64,000 nucleotides of DNA from Rhizomys pruinosus (lineage: Eukaryota; Chordata; Mammalia; Rodentia; Spalacidae). This document shows positions 47,440 through 59,980 of the stretch, one piece after another. The position numbers were made by a program, and so were the translations under genes. The DNA is taken from contig VZQC01011955.1 of assembly GCA_009823505.1 (NCBI GenBank), positions 1,373,931 to 1,437,930 of the forward strand, read 5' to 3'. Every line of letters starts with the position of its first letter. Position 1 is the first letter of the stretch. The notes under the pieces were generated by a model, which ran no database searches, was not told the DNA's origin, and worked only from the letters and a program-made list of their open reading frames with translations.

Positions 47440-47610
47440 TCAATGTCCCAGGCTAATAATCTTAATCCTCACAACCCCATTACTTAAAATTACTATTGAT
47501 GAGGCAGATGATTATTATTCTCATTTTACAGATAAAAATAAAAAAAAGATTAACTTATTTGCCTAAAGTTACACAGCTAGCCAGTGGCAGAGCTGTAATT
47601 TTAATCTAGA
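47440..47610 (+). repeat. MIR ancient SINE
   Basis: ATTATTCTCATTTTACAGAT, TTGCCTAAAGTTACACAGCT and AGCCAGTGGCAGAGCTG are the MIR core and 3' part. Confidence 0.8.
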
Positions 47611-47792
47611 CCTGTTTGAATTTTAAAACCGTACTTTTTCAGATTATTCACTAAAATATAGGTTAATCCACAATCCATCTCTTTAAAGAATTCTTTAGAG
47701 AACTTTGGTCATAAAAACTATAATTCAACTTTTTTCTCCTTTATTTCCATGCTTGATAAGCCTGCAGAATTAAGTCTATAAAAGTAAAAGAG

Positions 47793-48280
47793 AGCCGGGC
47801 ATGGTGGCACATGCCTTTAATGCTAGCACTTGGGAGGCAGAGGCAGGCGGATCTTTGTGAGTTCAAGGCCAGCCTGGTCTACAGAGTGAGTTCCAGGACA
47901 GCTGGGGCTACAGGGAGACCCTGTCTCAAAAAGACAAAAAAAAAAAAAAAAAAAAAAATAAAAAAACAAAAGGTGAATAAGAGCGCCAGATGGTGGCGGC
48001 CTACCTTTAATCCTAGTACTTGGGAAGCAGAGGCAGGTGGATCTCTGTGAGCTCAAGGCCAGCCTGGTCTACATAGTGAGCTCCAGGCCAGCTGGGATTA
48101 AAGGGAGACCCTGTCTCAAAAAGACAAAAAAAGAAAAAGTAAAAGAGAAGTCAAGTGCAATGGCATAAGCCTGGAATCCCACTGTTCAGGAGGCCAAGGC
48201 GAGAGGATCAAGAAGGCAGGGCTACAAAAGCCAAATTTCAGACCCACCTGGGATCGAGTCCCTGTCTCAAAAAAAAAAGG
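47793..48280 (+). mobile_element. Cluster of three B1-type SINEs
   Basis: A near-consensus B1 (47793-47970, CCGGGCATGGTGGCACATGC, A tail of about 20), a second B1 (about 47985-48140) and an older one (48150-48280). AAAGTAAAAGAGA occurs before the first and after the second, as if one target site encloses both. Confidence 0.88.
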
Positions 48281-48866
48281 AAAATTTAATTCAGGCCATC
48301 TCTAGGCTTGGAACTGTATCTTGCACATGAGTTGTAGGCTTTGGCTTTCTTCAAAGTGCTGCACAAATTTTAATTCATTTTATATCACAATGCCTCTGAG
48401 AAGGAAGGCTGATCGAGTTATGAGGCTTGAATAGATTTCAGCCACACGAGCCAAGCCACCCAAAACAGGACAGCAGCTCAGGAGAACTGGGCCCAAGTCT
48501 ACCAGTATTGACTGCTGCTCATTCTATCGCACCCAACTGCCTCCACGTGCAAAGGGGAGACACTCTCCACCTTTTCCTAATGTGGCAAAAAACACTGCAG
48601 GAAATATAGACTGCACCTTGATACATCCTTTCTTCCTGTTCTTTAAGAGAAAACTAAGTGAATTAAACAATTCTGAGGTATAATTGTCTCACTTCTTCAA
48701 TTTTTAACATAATACAAATGCAGAAACAACTGAATTTAAACCATAGTACACATACATAGCAAGTTGTTCCATTATAGTACTGAAAATCAAGAGTCTATGA
48801 CAGCAAAAGCAATTTCCATTTGATAATACATGACAACAATCTAGTATTAGGTAAGATTGAACTTAC
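48281..48866. other. Intron next to exon 4
   Basis: No repeat recognised. Abuts the exon 4 donor. Confidence 0.45.
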
Positions 48867-49037
48867 ATATAGCCATTGGTAGAAAAGATGTGCTAAGGTA
48901 TTCAATAATATCCTTGTGCAGAAATGGAGGAAAGGTAGCTAACGTTGAAATCATCGTGTAGGGCAAAGTACTCAGAATATCATCATTGAGAAAGGGTAGC
49001 AAACATGTAGTTGTATAAAATATTGACTGTCCAAGAT
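48867..49037 (-). CDS. UNC79: UNC79 coding exon 4
   Basis: A 171-bp exon with acceptor TTTTGTAG before 49037 and donor GTAAGT from 48866. It opens with AT (completing Asp), has 56 codons and ends with T (Leu with exon 5). The peptide includes LGQSIFYTTTCLLPFLNDD, LSTLPYTMISTLATFPPFL and KDIIEYLSTSFLPMAI. The alternating helical, Leu/Phe-rich character fits a helical-repeat scaffold. No stop codon or indel is present. Confidence 0.96.
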
Positions 49038-52000
49038 CTACAAAACAAAATTAAGTCATCAGTCACTGAATATTCTCTCATTAACAAAATACACTGATTT
49101 TATGTTTTAAGTTTTAATAAGTGGGCTTAAATTATTTTTAAAAATAGCTTTTGTTCCTTTCCTATTAAGTGTTCTAAAACACTCTGCTTGGCATATAATG
49201 TAGTAGGTGTATTAGAAATTGGTCAGTGACTATATTAAGAAACATAAATCTATTCCATGAGTCTTTCCTCAGTAGTCTATCGGTTATCAGTAGTTACTTA
49301 GTATTCACATTACTCCTTGATCTCATTAATCAAAGTACTTCCCATGTGAAAATGAATGGTGAACTCCCTCCGTTCTTACCTCCACTATATTTTATACAAG
49401 GTAGCTGAAGCACAAAGATGTTAGGTTATTTTCCCACTTGAAATTTCAGCAAAGTCAAGGGAGTATTAGAAATAAAAGAAAACCAGGTCATTTATGCACC
49501 ACCAACCAAACTACAATGGTTCTATATCTGAAGTCTTGGGCAACAAAAGTAGCTCGTAACCTCCTGAGTAGCATTCACTATGCACCAGGAAGAGGAAGCT
49601 ACAAACAGGTAGTGTACAACCCTGTGCACTTAGTTAACCATTGTGAAAATCAGTACTTCCTCAAAATAATCTCTCAACATGTGAAAAAGGAGATAGTAAC
49701 AGCACCTACCTGGTTTCATTAGAAGAGTTGTTAGGATTTAAGGAAGTGAATGCAAAGAGCTTGGCATGACACATAACATGTACTCCAAAAATCTTAGCTA
49801 CTACTTACTGCCATTAATATTACTATTGTTATTACCTGCACAAGAAGTAAAAACAGACGACCTTCAAAACAAACTACAACTATTTAGCTTTAGAATGCAT
49901 GTTGAACAAATCCTATTACAATAGGTACATTTTGATATTTCTGAATCTCCCAAAACATGGCCATCAGCCAAGGCTTGTCCACAAAGACTGATCCCTTCTG
50001 TACGCATTATGATCGGGAAGTCTGAGATTCTGACCAACTTTTTCCCCAGATATCTCTTTCGGTGCGATTTCCATTCCTAAAATTATTCTGGTTGTCTTTA
50101 GGATTAATTCAGATTGAGCTCCAGGTCAATGAAATGGAAAAAAATTCACAGGTATTTTAATATGAATTATCTGAGGCTGGGCAGAAAAGACACCTCCATT
50201 TCATTTACTTTGCCTTTTAGCCTAGTTACAGAACATTAGCATCCAAAGGACCTGGAAGTCCACCCGAGGTATTTTCACAAAAGGAAACTGAGATCTAGAG
50301 AGGGTAGTGATTCCCCAAATCCCCAAGGCACCAGTAGTTGAACTCTTAATTCCTATAGGCCACCCAGACCGAGTGAGGATAAAGTCTCTAACCATCCAGC
50401 CATGCTTCTCAATCTCAGCATGAGAAGCATCACTGGAAGCCTGCTTAAAACTTCAGCTCGCAGGACTACTCCTCAGTGATTCTTACTGAAGCTTTGCATG
50501 TTCCACACTCCCTGATAACTCTGACGTTTTTCTCAGAGAAACAATGCTCCCTGTTTCTCTATACCGTTCAGTACAATGAACTGGTGAGTTTTAGCCTATC
50601 TTCTAAGCAGAACAAGAACACAGCAAATAAGTAACAACAAAGTTAGTGTCATAAAACAGGTGGAGGAATAAGAGCACAAACAGAAATCATCTGCCCTGAA
50701 ATTGTTATAGTTTACACCCTATATGGATTGTGATTTACCACATTAAATATCATGGTCAAGAGGTCTTAAAGATAAAAGGGCATCTACCCTAATCCAGTGG
50801 ACCAAGGAACAAGTAAGTCCATGGTGACAGCAGAACTATTACAAAGGAAGCAAGCAGGCAGGTGTCAGATGTATCAACTGACAACTGTAAGCTCTGACAG
50901 TCTTACAATCAGATTTGTCTCATTTAAATTCTGAGCTGGAAGAGAATTATAGTAAAAGAGAATGCGCTTAAGACAGCCTTAGAAGGGCAGGATAAGCAAC
51001 TTCACAGATTTCAACTTTTATTCTCATTACAATACAGAATTGTAAAAATAAGAAAAACAAATTCAATAATCATTATTTCACCACTTTATGAAAGTAAACT
51101 TTAAAAAAATTTTAATCAAGAATACATCATACTGAACGAAGCATTTCTTAGGACATTTAGCTCAGTAAAAGGCAAAACAATCCCCACCATCCCCCTGTTT
51201 CCAAAATTCAGCTTTTCTATACAATGAAACTTTAGTTATCATACTTCCAGGCACTAAATTACCAATGTTTTAAAGTTAAGACAACTAAGGTTCCTGAAGT
51301 GTATCTCTTCCTGAACAGCCTTTTTCATTTAATTCTCCCAAATCCAGATTGGCTAATTAAACCGAAGGTGTTACTTGTACTTCGTTGTAAGGGTTACAAA
51401 AATCGAGTCAGCAAAGCATCAAAAAGGCATGGAAGAAAGGGGAGAGAGGAGAAGCCTGCTTTCCGGCTCCCATTCTAACCACTGAACATGCTGTATGCTA
51501 TACATCTTGGTACAGCATTTTGTAGCAATTATTGGTTGTCAGAGAAATTTAGAAGAATTCTGAGGCATTTTTTTCTAAACTCCTGACCATAAAAGTCCAG
51601 AAAAATAATTACCAGAGAGAATCTTTGACTTGCCCCAAACTCACAGAATCAGCCAATAAATTATAGCTTACTCTTCAAGCTTAACCTCTTACATTTTCTC
51701 AAGGGAAGTTTTGTTTTTAATCTCAGCTTTCCAACTGTGGATTCAACAAGAGTCCTGACAATAAATTGATTAGGAAAGAGAGCTTCTTGCTATACTTGTT
51801 ATAGTCTTCTGTTTCTAGTCCATTTTCTACAGTTTGAGCCCCTGGATAACAGCCCTTGGCAGTACGGCAGAGTAAGGATGGAAGCATGGTAACTAAGTCT
51901 CACCGTAAGAAAGGCTTTAAACACACAAAGCCTTTTCAAGAGATTTCTGACAATAGCAACAGTCTCCAAGCCTACTGGTCAGCATCATAGATATTCATAA

Positions 52001-52039
52001 GCACACACGTACATTTCCAAAGACCAATAAAATGCTCAC
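49038..52039. other. Intron 3 (exon 3 to exon 4)
   Basis: 3.0 kb with no young SINEs. MIR-like segments at about 49680-49805 and 50270-50360. A larger share of unique sequence than elsewhere, so a candidate for conserved non-coding sequence. Confidence 0.5.
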
Positions 52040-52344
52040 CATGTTGGCCATGCTGTAGTAAAGGAACTAGATCCAGGAGAGTCACCAAAGTCACGTAGAG
52101 GCCTTGATAGTCCAAAGAAGGGTAGTCTGACAACTGAGCATCACGACTTTGCGGACCGCGTTCTGAAGGAGCATCTCGCAGGACGCTGTAAAGGAGGGAG
52201 CGAGTAACAGTAGGGTTGATGGAACTGACCTGCGGTCTTAGAGATGGGGTGAGTGGGAATGGCACAGGAAAAAGACACATGGTCATGGGCACTGTCAAAG
52301 TGGAGGCATCTTGGTTTTCCTTCTTCCCTGTGCGGGACAAAATG
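52040..52344 (-). CDS. UNC79: UNC79 coding exon 3
   Basis: A 305-bp exon with acceptor CCAACAG at 52351-52345 and donor GTGAGC from 52039. It starts with C, completing Ser with exon 2, and carries 101 codons. These include ILSRTGKKENQDAS, SSINPTVTRSLLYSVLRD, SDYPSLDYQGLYVTLVTLL and LVPLLQHGQH. It ends on a lone G that forms Asp with exon 4. The sequence is uninterrupted and matches the N-terminal helical-repeat region of UNC79. A perfect 58-bp tandem duplication lies 206 bp upstream in intron 2. This is the longest exon in the window and the strongest single piece of evidence for the gene assignment. Confidence 0.97.
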
Positions 52345-52550
52345 CTGTTGGGGGGACAAAGAAAAAAAAGAGACAACAAAGACACAAAGAACAGCACATT
52401 ACATTGAAATGACACTCTAAAACAAATAATAAAACACCAGATATATCCCACATAAGATGCAATTGCCTCGCCAGCACCATCTACAAATCTAGTACTGGTC
52501 ACATAGCTTTGTGCTCAGAGATACCAACAACACAGGGTTACTTTGTGGAA

Positions 52551-52666
52551 GTTTCATTGCATCTCATGTGTTATCTGGTTTGTAAGGAGCAAAAATATAA
52601 AAATGCATGTTTCATTGCATCTCATGTGTTATCTGGTTTGTAAGGAGCAAAAATATAAAAATGCAT
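52551..52666 (+). repeat. Perfect 58-bp tandem duplication
   Basis: Two identical 58-bp units starting GTTTCATTGCATCTCATGTG. A third begins and diverges at 52673. Lies 206 bp upstream of exon 3 in gene orientation. Confidence 0.97.
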
Positions 52667-53173
52667 GTTTCAGTGCCAGACCAATGTTTTACAGTTTGTC
52701 AATTTGGCGAAGGAGAGGTTTCCTAGAAGGAAACACAACAGCTTTGCTTCATCCATAAGGACTCTCTTTCCTAATTATCAGCTGTTTTCAAAGAAAAGTT
52801 TTCAGTAAGAAAGACTGTCTTAATTGTGTAAATAGAAACTTGCAAAATATAGGTATGGCACTTGCAGAAACATGTTTTAGCAAAGAATAAACATGTGTGT
52901 TTATTAAGAAAGTCTTAAAAAGCACATGTTTATTGCATCAAAATAATGTCTATATGTATATTATGATACTGTTTCATGACACTTTGTCAGTATCATTTGA
53001 GATAATGAAGTTTAAACAGGCATATGAATTTAGAAATAATACATATTTCTAAAGTGTTAGCTAAACTACATTGGAAAACTATAAAATAATATAGAGTAAA
53101 TGGCCCATAGCATGTGTTTGTGAACTAATAATGATAATGGTTATTTGTGTGGGATGTGTGTGTATGTGTATGT

Positions 53174-53214
<41 letters not shown>

Positions 53215-56200
53215 AATTTGGCATGTTGGGGAGGAAACATTTTATTTTATGAATACAAACAGTGGCTTATTAAATTATTACCTTGAAAAGTCTAAAGACT
53301 AAGCAAGCATTTTCTATTATATAGCTGCGCATCATACAATAAGATCTCATATTTTATTGCTGCTACTTACGTTATTATTCAACAAAACTCACTAAAGAAA
53401 ACATAATTTAGAAAGTTAAAAAAATTTAATGGGATTAAAGTAATCTCTAAAAAATAGTTTTGCTTTTAATCTTCATTTAAAATTGTAACCCCTTTAATAA
53501 AAATTATAAAGCAGAAAAGTTGTTGATTTAAAAATAAAAAGAAATTACTGCTTAGCCAAATGTTTAGGTTTTTAAATTGGATTATGCTATTTATCAGTAA
53601 GCAATAGCTATGCATTGTTGTACCTACAGCACTTAGGTGCTTGTCTGTGGTACACTTATCTGTTAGTCAAAATACATAACAGTTTATAAATGCTTTATTG
53701 AATGAACCTTGCTTTATACTTACTCTGTGTGCATCCAACATTACTAAATTCTCAGTTAATGGTATTACATCTATAGTTTTACAGTGATATGAAAGAATTT
53801 GTTAGTGTCAGCATGCTTGTTATGTCGTTTTCATTAATTGTTGCTTACTCTTAGTGCAGAAATATGTTACAATGTAAAAAATGACTACATGCTTTTTATT
53901 TTCTATGTGCCTAATTTACCTCGATTTCCTTTGTCTTCTGTTACCCAATGTCCAGGGAAAAACAATTGATAATAAAGATAATTTCAGAATAGTTATGTAA
54001 TACTTCTTATCAATAAGTAACTTAAGATTTGATGTATTTTTATTTTTTTAGGGATTTAATTAACCTTTTTTAATGTGTGATATATTTGACTTTGTAACCT
54101 TATACTTTACAATGTAATATCAACATTCTACCTATCACTAGCTGCCTATATCTGATGTAAATAACATTTTTTGCATCAGACTTTATATTTTCCCATATAA
54201 CCCAATTACTCCTAAGAGTACCATCTTCAAATGTATTCTTAGTAAGCACAGTCACCAACAATTTACTTTAATCCTACAGGAATCTATCCCACTGAAATCC
54301 CTTCAAAATCACAAAATGTATATATGTCAATTATTATATCCTAAACTTCAATACAAATTGGATATAACAATATAAACTTCAATATATATATATGTATATA
54401 TATACATATATATATATAACTTCCAGCATCTTTTCAAGAACAACATTGTCCCTTAAACAATATAAAATAGTTGAACATCATAAATTAGTGATATTTAAAC
54501 TGTCCTTTAAGTTTGGTGCCCTGGTGGGGGAAATATAACACCTCCTTGGTGGGGGAAATATAACACATTATTTTGTGGCTATACCTTGTTATTTTTCCCA
54601 AGTTGGATGTTTGTTAACAAGCACTAGTGAATCAACTCTGGAGGCTACTATTGTGATATGCTTCCCTTTTGACACATGTGACATTCCCACATGATAGCAA
54701 CCGTGGCCTCCTGCGTTCAAGGAGGGAAGCCCGTCAGCACTGAAATGGGAAAATTCATTTTCACTGCACTGCCTTTAGTAAGTGAGGTTGAGAAAAAAAA
54801 AATGGCGAGAATGAGTTATCCATGAAACCGGGTTTAAATTACCATTCATGTCTTAATGTAAGGAAATGTTTTCATTTGTGGAAAAACTTAAGAAAGGCTT
54901 ATGAATCAATGTACAATGCATTGTGACTTTATGATGTTTTGTGAAGTTTATTCAGAGAAAAAAAAAATACTTATTTCCCCAACCAAACAGTGTAACTTGG
55001 GAATGACCAATGATTTTCACATCTGAAATTCTTTCCCAGAGGTCTATATATAGGCCCAACCAAAAAGAATGTTAAGAATGCCCTGCTCAGAAGAGTTGGA
55101 CACAACAGCCAACTTTTCGCCTTTCCTTTTCCCTCTGGAGGTTCTCTTTTCAAACACTTGCTTCCATTATTACCAAGATAAGGCAAGAGAAGAAGACCTC
55201 TGTGGGTGTGGGGAAAGATGATTAGGTGTCCTGAGGTCTGTATAGCACAGAAAATTAATACATCAAATCAACTTTCTACACAATTAAGAATTTTGATATT
55301 TAAATTGCATCTGTGCACTAAACCAAATTTACTTGATTATGCTATGCTGTAAAAGCTACTCCATGGACTTCAGACCGTGTCTGTGTGTGGACGTGCATGT
55401 CTGTGTGTGTCCATGTGTATCCTTAAAAATTCCCATTCAATTAGCTTATCAGACTGAGACTAGAATCTACTTTAAAAAATACTAAAATTTTCTGAACGGC
55501 TAGTGGCTTTCCCCAGATGTAAAGATTTACATACTAGCAGCCTCAAAGAGCACCAGAAGAGAGAGCTAGCCAAGGATTTCCAAAGGAATGCCTGAAGTAG
55601 GAAGAAGACTTGGAACCTTGAAGTGTTTGGCCAGGTAAAAGGCAAGAACCTCGAAGACCTTAGATGTTTAAAATATGACCGCAAATTGGCTCTACTATAA
55701 AATGAACAGACACCTCTATACAGTGGGCAAATTAAACTAGATGATCTTTGTTTTCACCCCTAATGCTAAGAAGCAAAGAAGCAACAGCAACAACAGAAAC
55801 CCTCAGATGTAAAGCTGTGCCAAACTAGGCTCCTGCTAAATTAGAATGAGTACAACTCAGCACTCAGCTGTAATCTCATCCAGGACCTCAGTCACTCCTA
55901 GATGCATGAAATGCCTTAGACGGGCTCCTTCACTAGATGAATGCTAATTCAACAAGCATTTTCTGATCTCATCTCCTTTTATAGACCAAAAACTACTCTT
56001 GGCACAAGGCAAGTATGCTCGATTTAACAACACAAGACTTCCTTCTACAATTAGAGTTGAGGGAACCTCAATGGACTCTAATATGAGTCTAATTATGAAA
56101 TAAGTGGCTTACATGTACTCTTCAACTCATATAATCTGCTGTGGTAACATATAATCTCTCTTCCTGTGGACTAAATTAATCAAAATTAAACATCTAGCCT

Positions 56201-56276
56201 AATCTCAGTCCTTCAAAATAGGTATAAAGCTCTGCTGAAATTTGTGAAAGTTGCATGAATGCAGATAATTATTGCT
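52667..56276. other. AT-rich part of intron 2
   Basis: About 3.6 kb with no SINEs. Simple repeats only: TG tract 53150-53213, AT tract about 54384-54418, and a short tandem of GGTGGGGGAAATATAACA at about 54522-54565. No exon seen. Confidence 0.5.
53150..53213 (+). repeat. (TG)n microsatellite
   Basis: GTGTGTGTATGTGTATG followed by a long pure TG run. Confidence 0.95.
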
Positions 56277-56291
56277 TAAAAATGTGATTCT

Positions 56292-56445
56292 GAGGCGGGG
56301 GTGGTGGCGCATGCCTGTAATCCCAGCACTTGGGAGGCAGAGGCAGGCTGATCTCTGTGAGTTCAAGGCCAGCCTGGTCTACACAGTGAGTTCCAGGACA
56401 GCTGGGGCTACAGGGAGACCCTGTCTCAAAATTACCAAAAGAAAA
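56292..56445 (+). mobile_element. B1 SINE with target-site duplication
   Basis: Body from GGTGGTGGCGCATGCCTG to CTGTCTCAAAATTACC. Flanked by AAAATGTGATTCT (ending 56291) and AAAATATGATTCT (56446-56458), which differ at one base. Confidence 0.92.
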
Positions 56446-56825
56446 AAAATATGATTCTAACTTAGTTAAAGCTGCTTGAGTTTGTGAAATGGTGCTGTGC
56501 AGTTCCAGCTGGTGTTGAACTCCCATTCCTCTGACTCCTGAGTGCTGAGATTTCAGACATGTGTCAACTTGTTCTCCCTATTTCTTTCCAAGAACCTGAG
56601 TTCTAAAGGCAGCAGGTGATTCTAAATGTAAAACTTATATAAATGCAAAAAGAACCATCCTGCTTGTAGTGGAAGTTTTTACTGGTAATAAGGAACTAAA
56701 TACTTAGATCATCGATTTCACCTTATAAACTTTCTAAAAAAGAAGGAATACAAATACAGTAAATAAGTCAATATGAAATTATTATAACCTGGTTCAAATA
56801 TACAATTTAAAGTTTTGCATTTCCT

Positions 56826-57075
56826 GGGGACTGGAGAGATAGCCTAGCGGTTAAGAGCACCGACTGCTCTTGCAGAGGACCAGGGTTCGATCCCCAGCAC
56901 CCACATGGCGGCTAAGAACCATCTGTAACTCCAGTTCCGGAAGAACTCCAGTTCCAGGAGAATCGAGACCCTCTTCTGACCTCCGCAGCATTGCACGACA
57001 CAGGTACACAGATCTGCATACAGACAGTACATTCATACACATAAAAAAATAATAATAAATAAATAAATTTTTAAA
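56826..57075 (+). mobile_element. B2 SINE with 16-bp target-site duplication
   Basis: Flanked by AAAGTTTTGCATTTCC at 56809-56824 and 57076-57091. Complete head, GGTTCGATCC box and an AATAATAATAAATAAA tail. Confidence 0.95.
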
Positions 57076-57091
57076 AAAGTTTTGCATTTCC

Positions 57092-57311
57092 ATTTTTATG
57101 TATTATTTTTTATGTGTATGAGTGTATTGCTTGCATGTATGTAAGTGCACCCATGTCTTGCAATACCAATGGAAGTCAGAAGAAGGCATTGGATGCCCTG
57201 AAACTGGAGTTACAGATGGTTGTTAGCTGCCATGTGGGTGCTAGGAATCGAACCTGGGTCCTCTGTAAGAGCAGCCAGTGCTCTTAACTGCTGAGCCATC
57301 TCTCCAGCCCT
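57092..57311 (-). mobile_element. B2 SINE
   Basis: Reverse-strand element with the head at right (GCTGAGCCATCTCTCCAGCC). Diverged from its left-hand neighbour, so of a different age. Confidence 0.92.
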
Positions 57312-57327
57312 GTATTTCCAGGTTTTT

Positions 57328-57502
57328 TGTTGTTGTTGTTTTTTTCATATTTTCGAGACAGGGTCTCCCTGTAGCCCCAGCTGTCCTGGAACTCACTCTG
57401 TAGATCAGGCTGGCCTTGAACTCACAAAGATCCGCCTGCCTCTGCCTCCCAAGTGCTAGGATTAAAGGCATGTGCCACCACGCCCGGATCTTTTTTTTTA
57501 TA
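57328..57502 (-). mobile_element. B1 SINE with 15-bp target-site duplication
   Basis: Flanked by TATTTCCAGGTTTTT at 57313-57327 and 57503-57517. Complete body with a (GTT)n-interrupted T tract. Confidence 0.94.
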
Positions 57503-57668
57503 TATTTCCAGGTTTTTAAGGAAAAATAATGACATAGGCACAGAGAAAAAAAAAATCATCTGTTCAGCTCAAGAGTTGACCTGTAAATATTAATATTAAA
57601 GTTCAATCTATGATATGCTACATTTTTCAGTGTTTTTTTCATGTTTTTGTTTCTTGTGCCTGTGAGTG

Positions 57669-57737
57669 TGGGTGGGTGTGGATGGATGTGGGTGGCTGTG
57701 GGTGGATGCGGGCAGGTGTGGGTGGGTGTGGGTGGGG
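57669..57737 (+). repeat. G-rich GTGGGTGG minisatellite
   Basis: Imperfect units of GTGGGTGG/GTGGATGG with at least six GGG runs, ending GGTGGGG. G-quadruplex-prone on the plus strand, which is the template strand of UNC79. Confidence 0.85.
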
Positions 57738-58129
57738 AGTATGTAGGAATCTTCAGAGTTTGTCAGCTCTGCTCTGACCTACCACCCTCTACTAACTGTT
57801 GAGTGGAAGACAGAACTAAAACATCTGGGACTTGAAATACTCTCCACACCACCTAGGGTAGCTGGACTGAACAAAAATTCCAAATAGATGGCAAATCTCT
57901 GTGCTAAGCACTCCCTTTAATTTCCTTCTTCCCCTGACTCGCAGATAGCCAAAGCTACTCTACAGACACACAATAGATGCTGGCATTCTCAATGGTGAAA
58001 TCAAGTTTGCTTAGATTAAGTGTCCCTGCACTGCAACAGTAGTACTAAAGAGCAGCAGTATAGTGTGTCACGTGTGTGTACTGTCGATTAGGCTCCTACA
58101 TTATTAGATATATACTGAACAATGTATTG

Positions 58130-58255
58130 ATCCCTCTTGTGACTTAGTTTCATTATCTATGAAATGGCTATGGTAATACACTTCTATAATTGTAAAGGAT
58201 TAAAGGAGATATGACATTTAAAGTTCTTTACAGCACTATTTGACATGCTGACGTA
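58130..58255 (-). repeat. MIR-like ancient SINE
   Basis: TTAGTTTCATTATCTATGAA, GATTAAAGGAGATATGACAT and TTAAAGTTCTTTACAGCACT follow MIR order on the reverse strand. Confidence 0.6.
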
Positions 58256-58506
58256 TACTTATCATAATAATATAATATCACTATGATGGCAATAGTTGTT
58301 GCTACTGTTACCATGAGCAGTTATTGACTCCCTTGAAAATGGGCTATGTTCAACTGCACAGAATATTTTCCAACAGAAAACCTGAACTACCTTAACACCA
58401 TTTCTATCACTAAAATGGTATCATCCACAACAACGTTCTAATGATCCTTGCTCAAGAAAACAGAGTGCTCATGCTTTGCAAATATGACTTCAGTACCTTA
58501 AATTTC

Positions 58507-58510
<4 letters not shown>

Positions 58511-58550
<40 letters not shown>

Positions 58551-58670
58551 AGGGTCTCCTTGTGGCCCTGCCTGGCCTGAGACTCACTGTGTAGACCAGA
58601 CTGACCTGGCCTCAATCTCATAGAGGTCCTCCTGCCTCTGCCTCAGATTAAAGGCATATTCCACAATGCC
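58511..58670 (-). mobile_element. (CT)n tract and B1 SINE
   Basis: About 19 CT units at 58511-58548 form the tail of a minus-strand B1 at 58549-58670, from ACAGGGTCTCCTTGTGGCC to CCACAATGCC. Confidence 0.88.
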
Positions 58671-59980
58671 TATGTCTATGCTAAATTGGTTAACTTTTTG
58701 GACCAACTGCTAAGCCCTGAGCAGCTCTGAAGAACCAACAAAGATGTCACCAGATCTTCACAAGTGGATTCACAGTGCTTCCTACCAGAAAATCACCTCT
58801 GCTTGAGTTGTGATATAAGAAGGAGCTTCCCCTGGAGAACCTTGGCGTCAAAGACAAAAGGAGAATTTGAAAGAATAGACTCAGATGCAGCCGTTCACAA
58901 CTGTATCTGAATAAGGAAAACCTTGCTAATTATTCAGCATCATTTGAAAAGGGAAATGGCCTAGGGCCCTAAACCTACTGTATAAGCCTGCCATCATGAA
59001 CATAATAAACATAATAATCAGTCTAGGAATGCTAAGAATTCTAAAGATGAGACTATATTCCAAAGAAGAACAACGGGAGATGGAGGCACAGAAGACTATG
59101 AACTGGTGGATCACATGACATTTCCTTCTCCAGTGTTCAGCCTGTCTGCACACAGCAAGTGACAAATCACCAGAAGCTCCAGTGCCACTACAATCACTCC
59201 AGAGCTGGGTTAGTCTCCTCATGCCTACCTTCCAAGCCTTTGCTGCTATCTGTCTGATGAAATGGTAGCAGTAAGTCCTTCTACGTGTTTCCAAAGCAGA
59301 CTTAAAGTAAGATCGTGGAAACAGGAGAGATCAAACCGTGGTATTTAACCGTGAGCAAAATGTTCTCAATTCTTCAATTTTATTTGCCAAGAACAGCTAA
59401 AACTTTGCTGGAAGGCTTGTCTTTGCTTGTGGTTAGTGTCAAGCAGAATGGCCCCTCGGGTCTCTGTCTTCCAGTAAAAGTAGACAGAGTAAAAAGAATG
59501 CTGTATTTCTGTTACCTTGTCCTCCACAGAATTTTAATATTTTGTAAAGTATGCTGAACACTGAAATTATTAATATAGATTTTTAAAAATGTAATTAGAA
59601 AAAATAGGGAATACTAACAATAAACCACCACTTTTAGACTAAAAGTGTTCCTTAATCTCAATTTTAAACACTGCAGTCTCAACTCTTAATCCTGTGCTAT
59701 TAGTGCCAAACATAGAACTTTTATCGTTCATAGCTCTCTTGAAAAGACATTCAGCTAAGGAAAGCAGGCAATAGCCATGCCACCCACTCTTCCGTGTAAG
59801 TCTGGCATCTGACCTGCTAGAAACACGCAAAGGCTGAAGTCCAGACTCTTCTGGCAGAGCATGAGAAAATGTAAAATGTAAGCCTTTCCAAACTTTCAGG
59901 TCAGTATGAATTTAGATCCCAATAAATCCACCAATCCTACCTAATAATTCTCTGAAAGTAGAGGATATTTTAAGGCTTAC
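58671..59980. other. Intron 2 start, next to exon 2
   Basis: No repeats or further exons recognised. The longest readable frame (122 codons, minus, 58926-59294) has no family resemblance that I can see and no splice support. Confidence 0.45.

Noticed and set aside
58926..59294. A 122-codon minus-strand frame between exons 2 and 3
   Set aside because: No splice sites bound it in phase, there is no family resemblance, and it does not fit between the joined exons 2 and 3 of UNC79.
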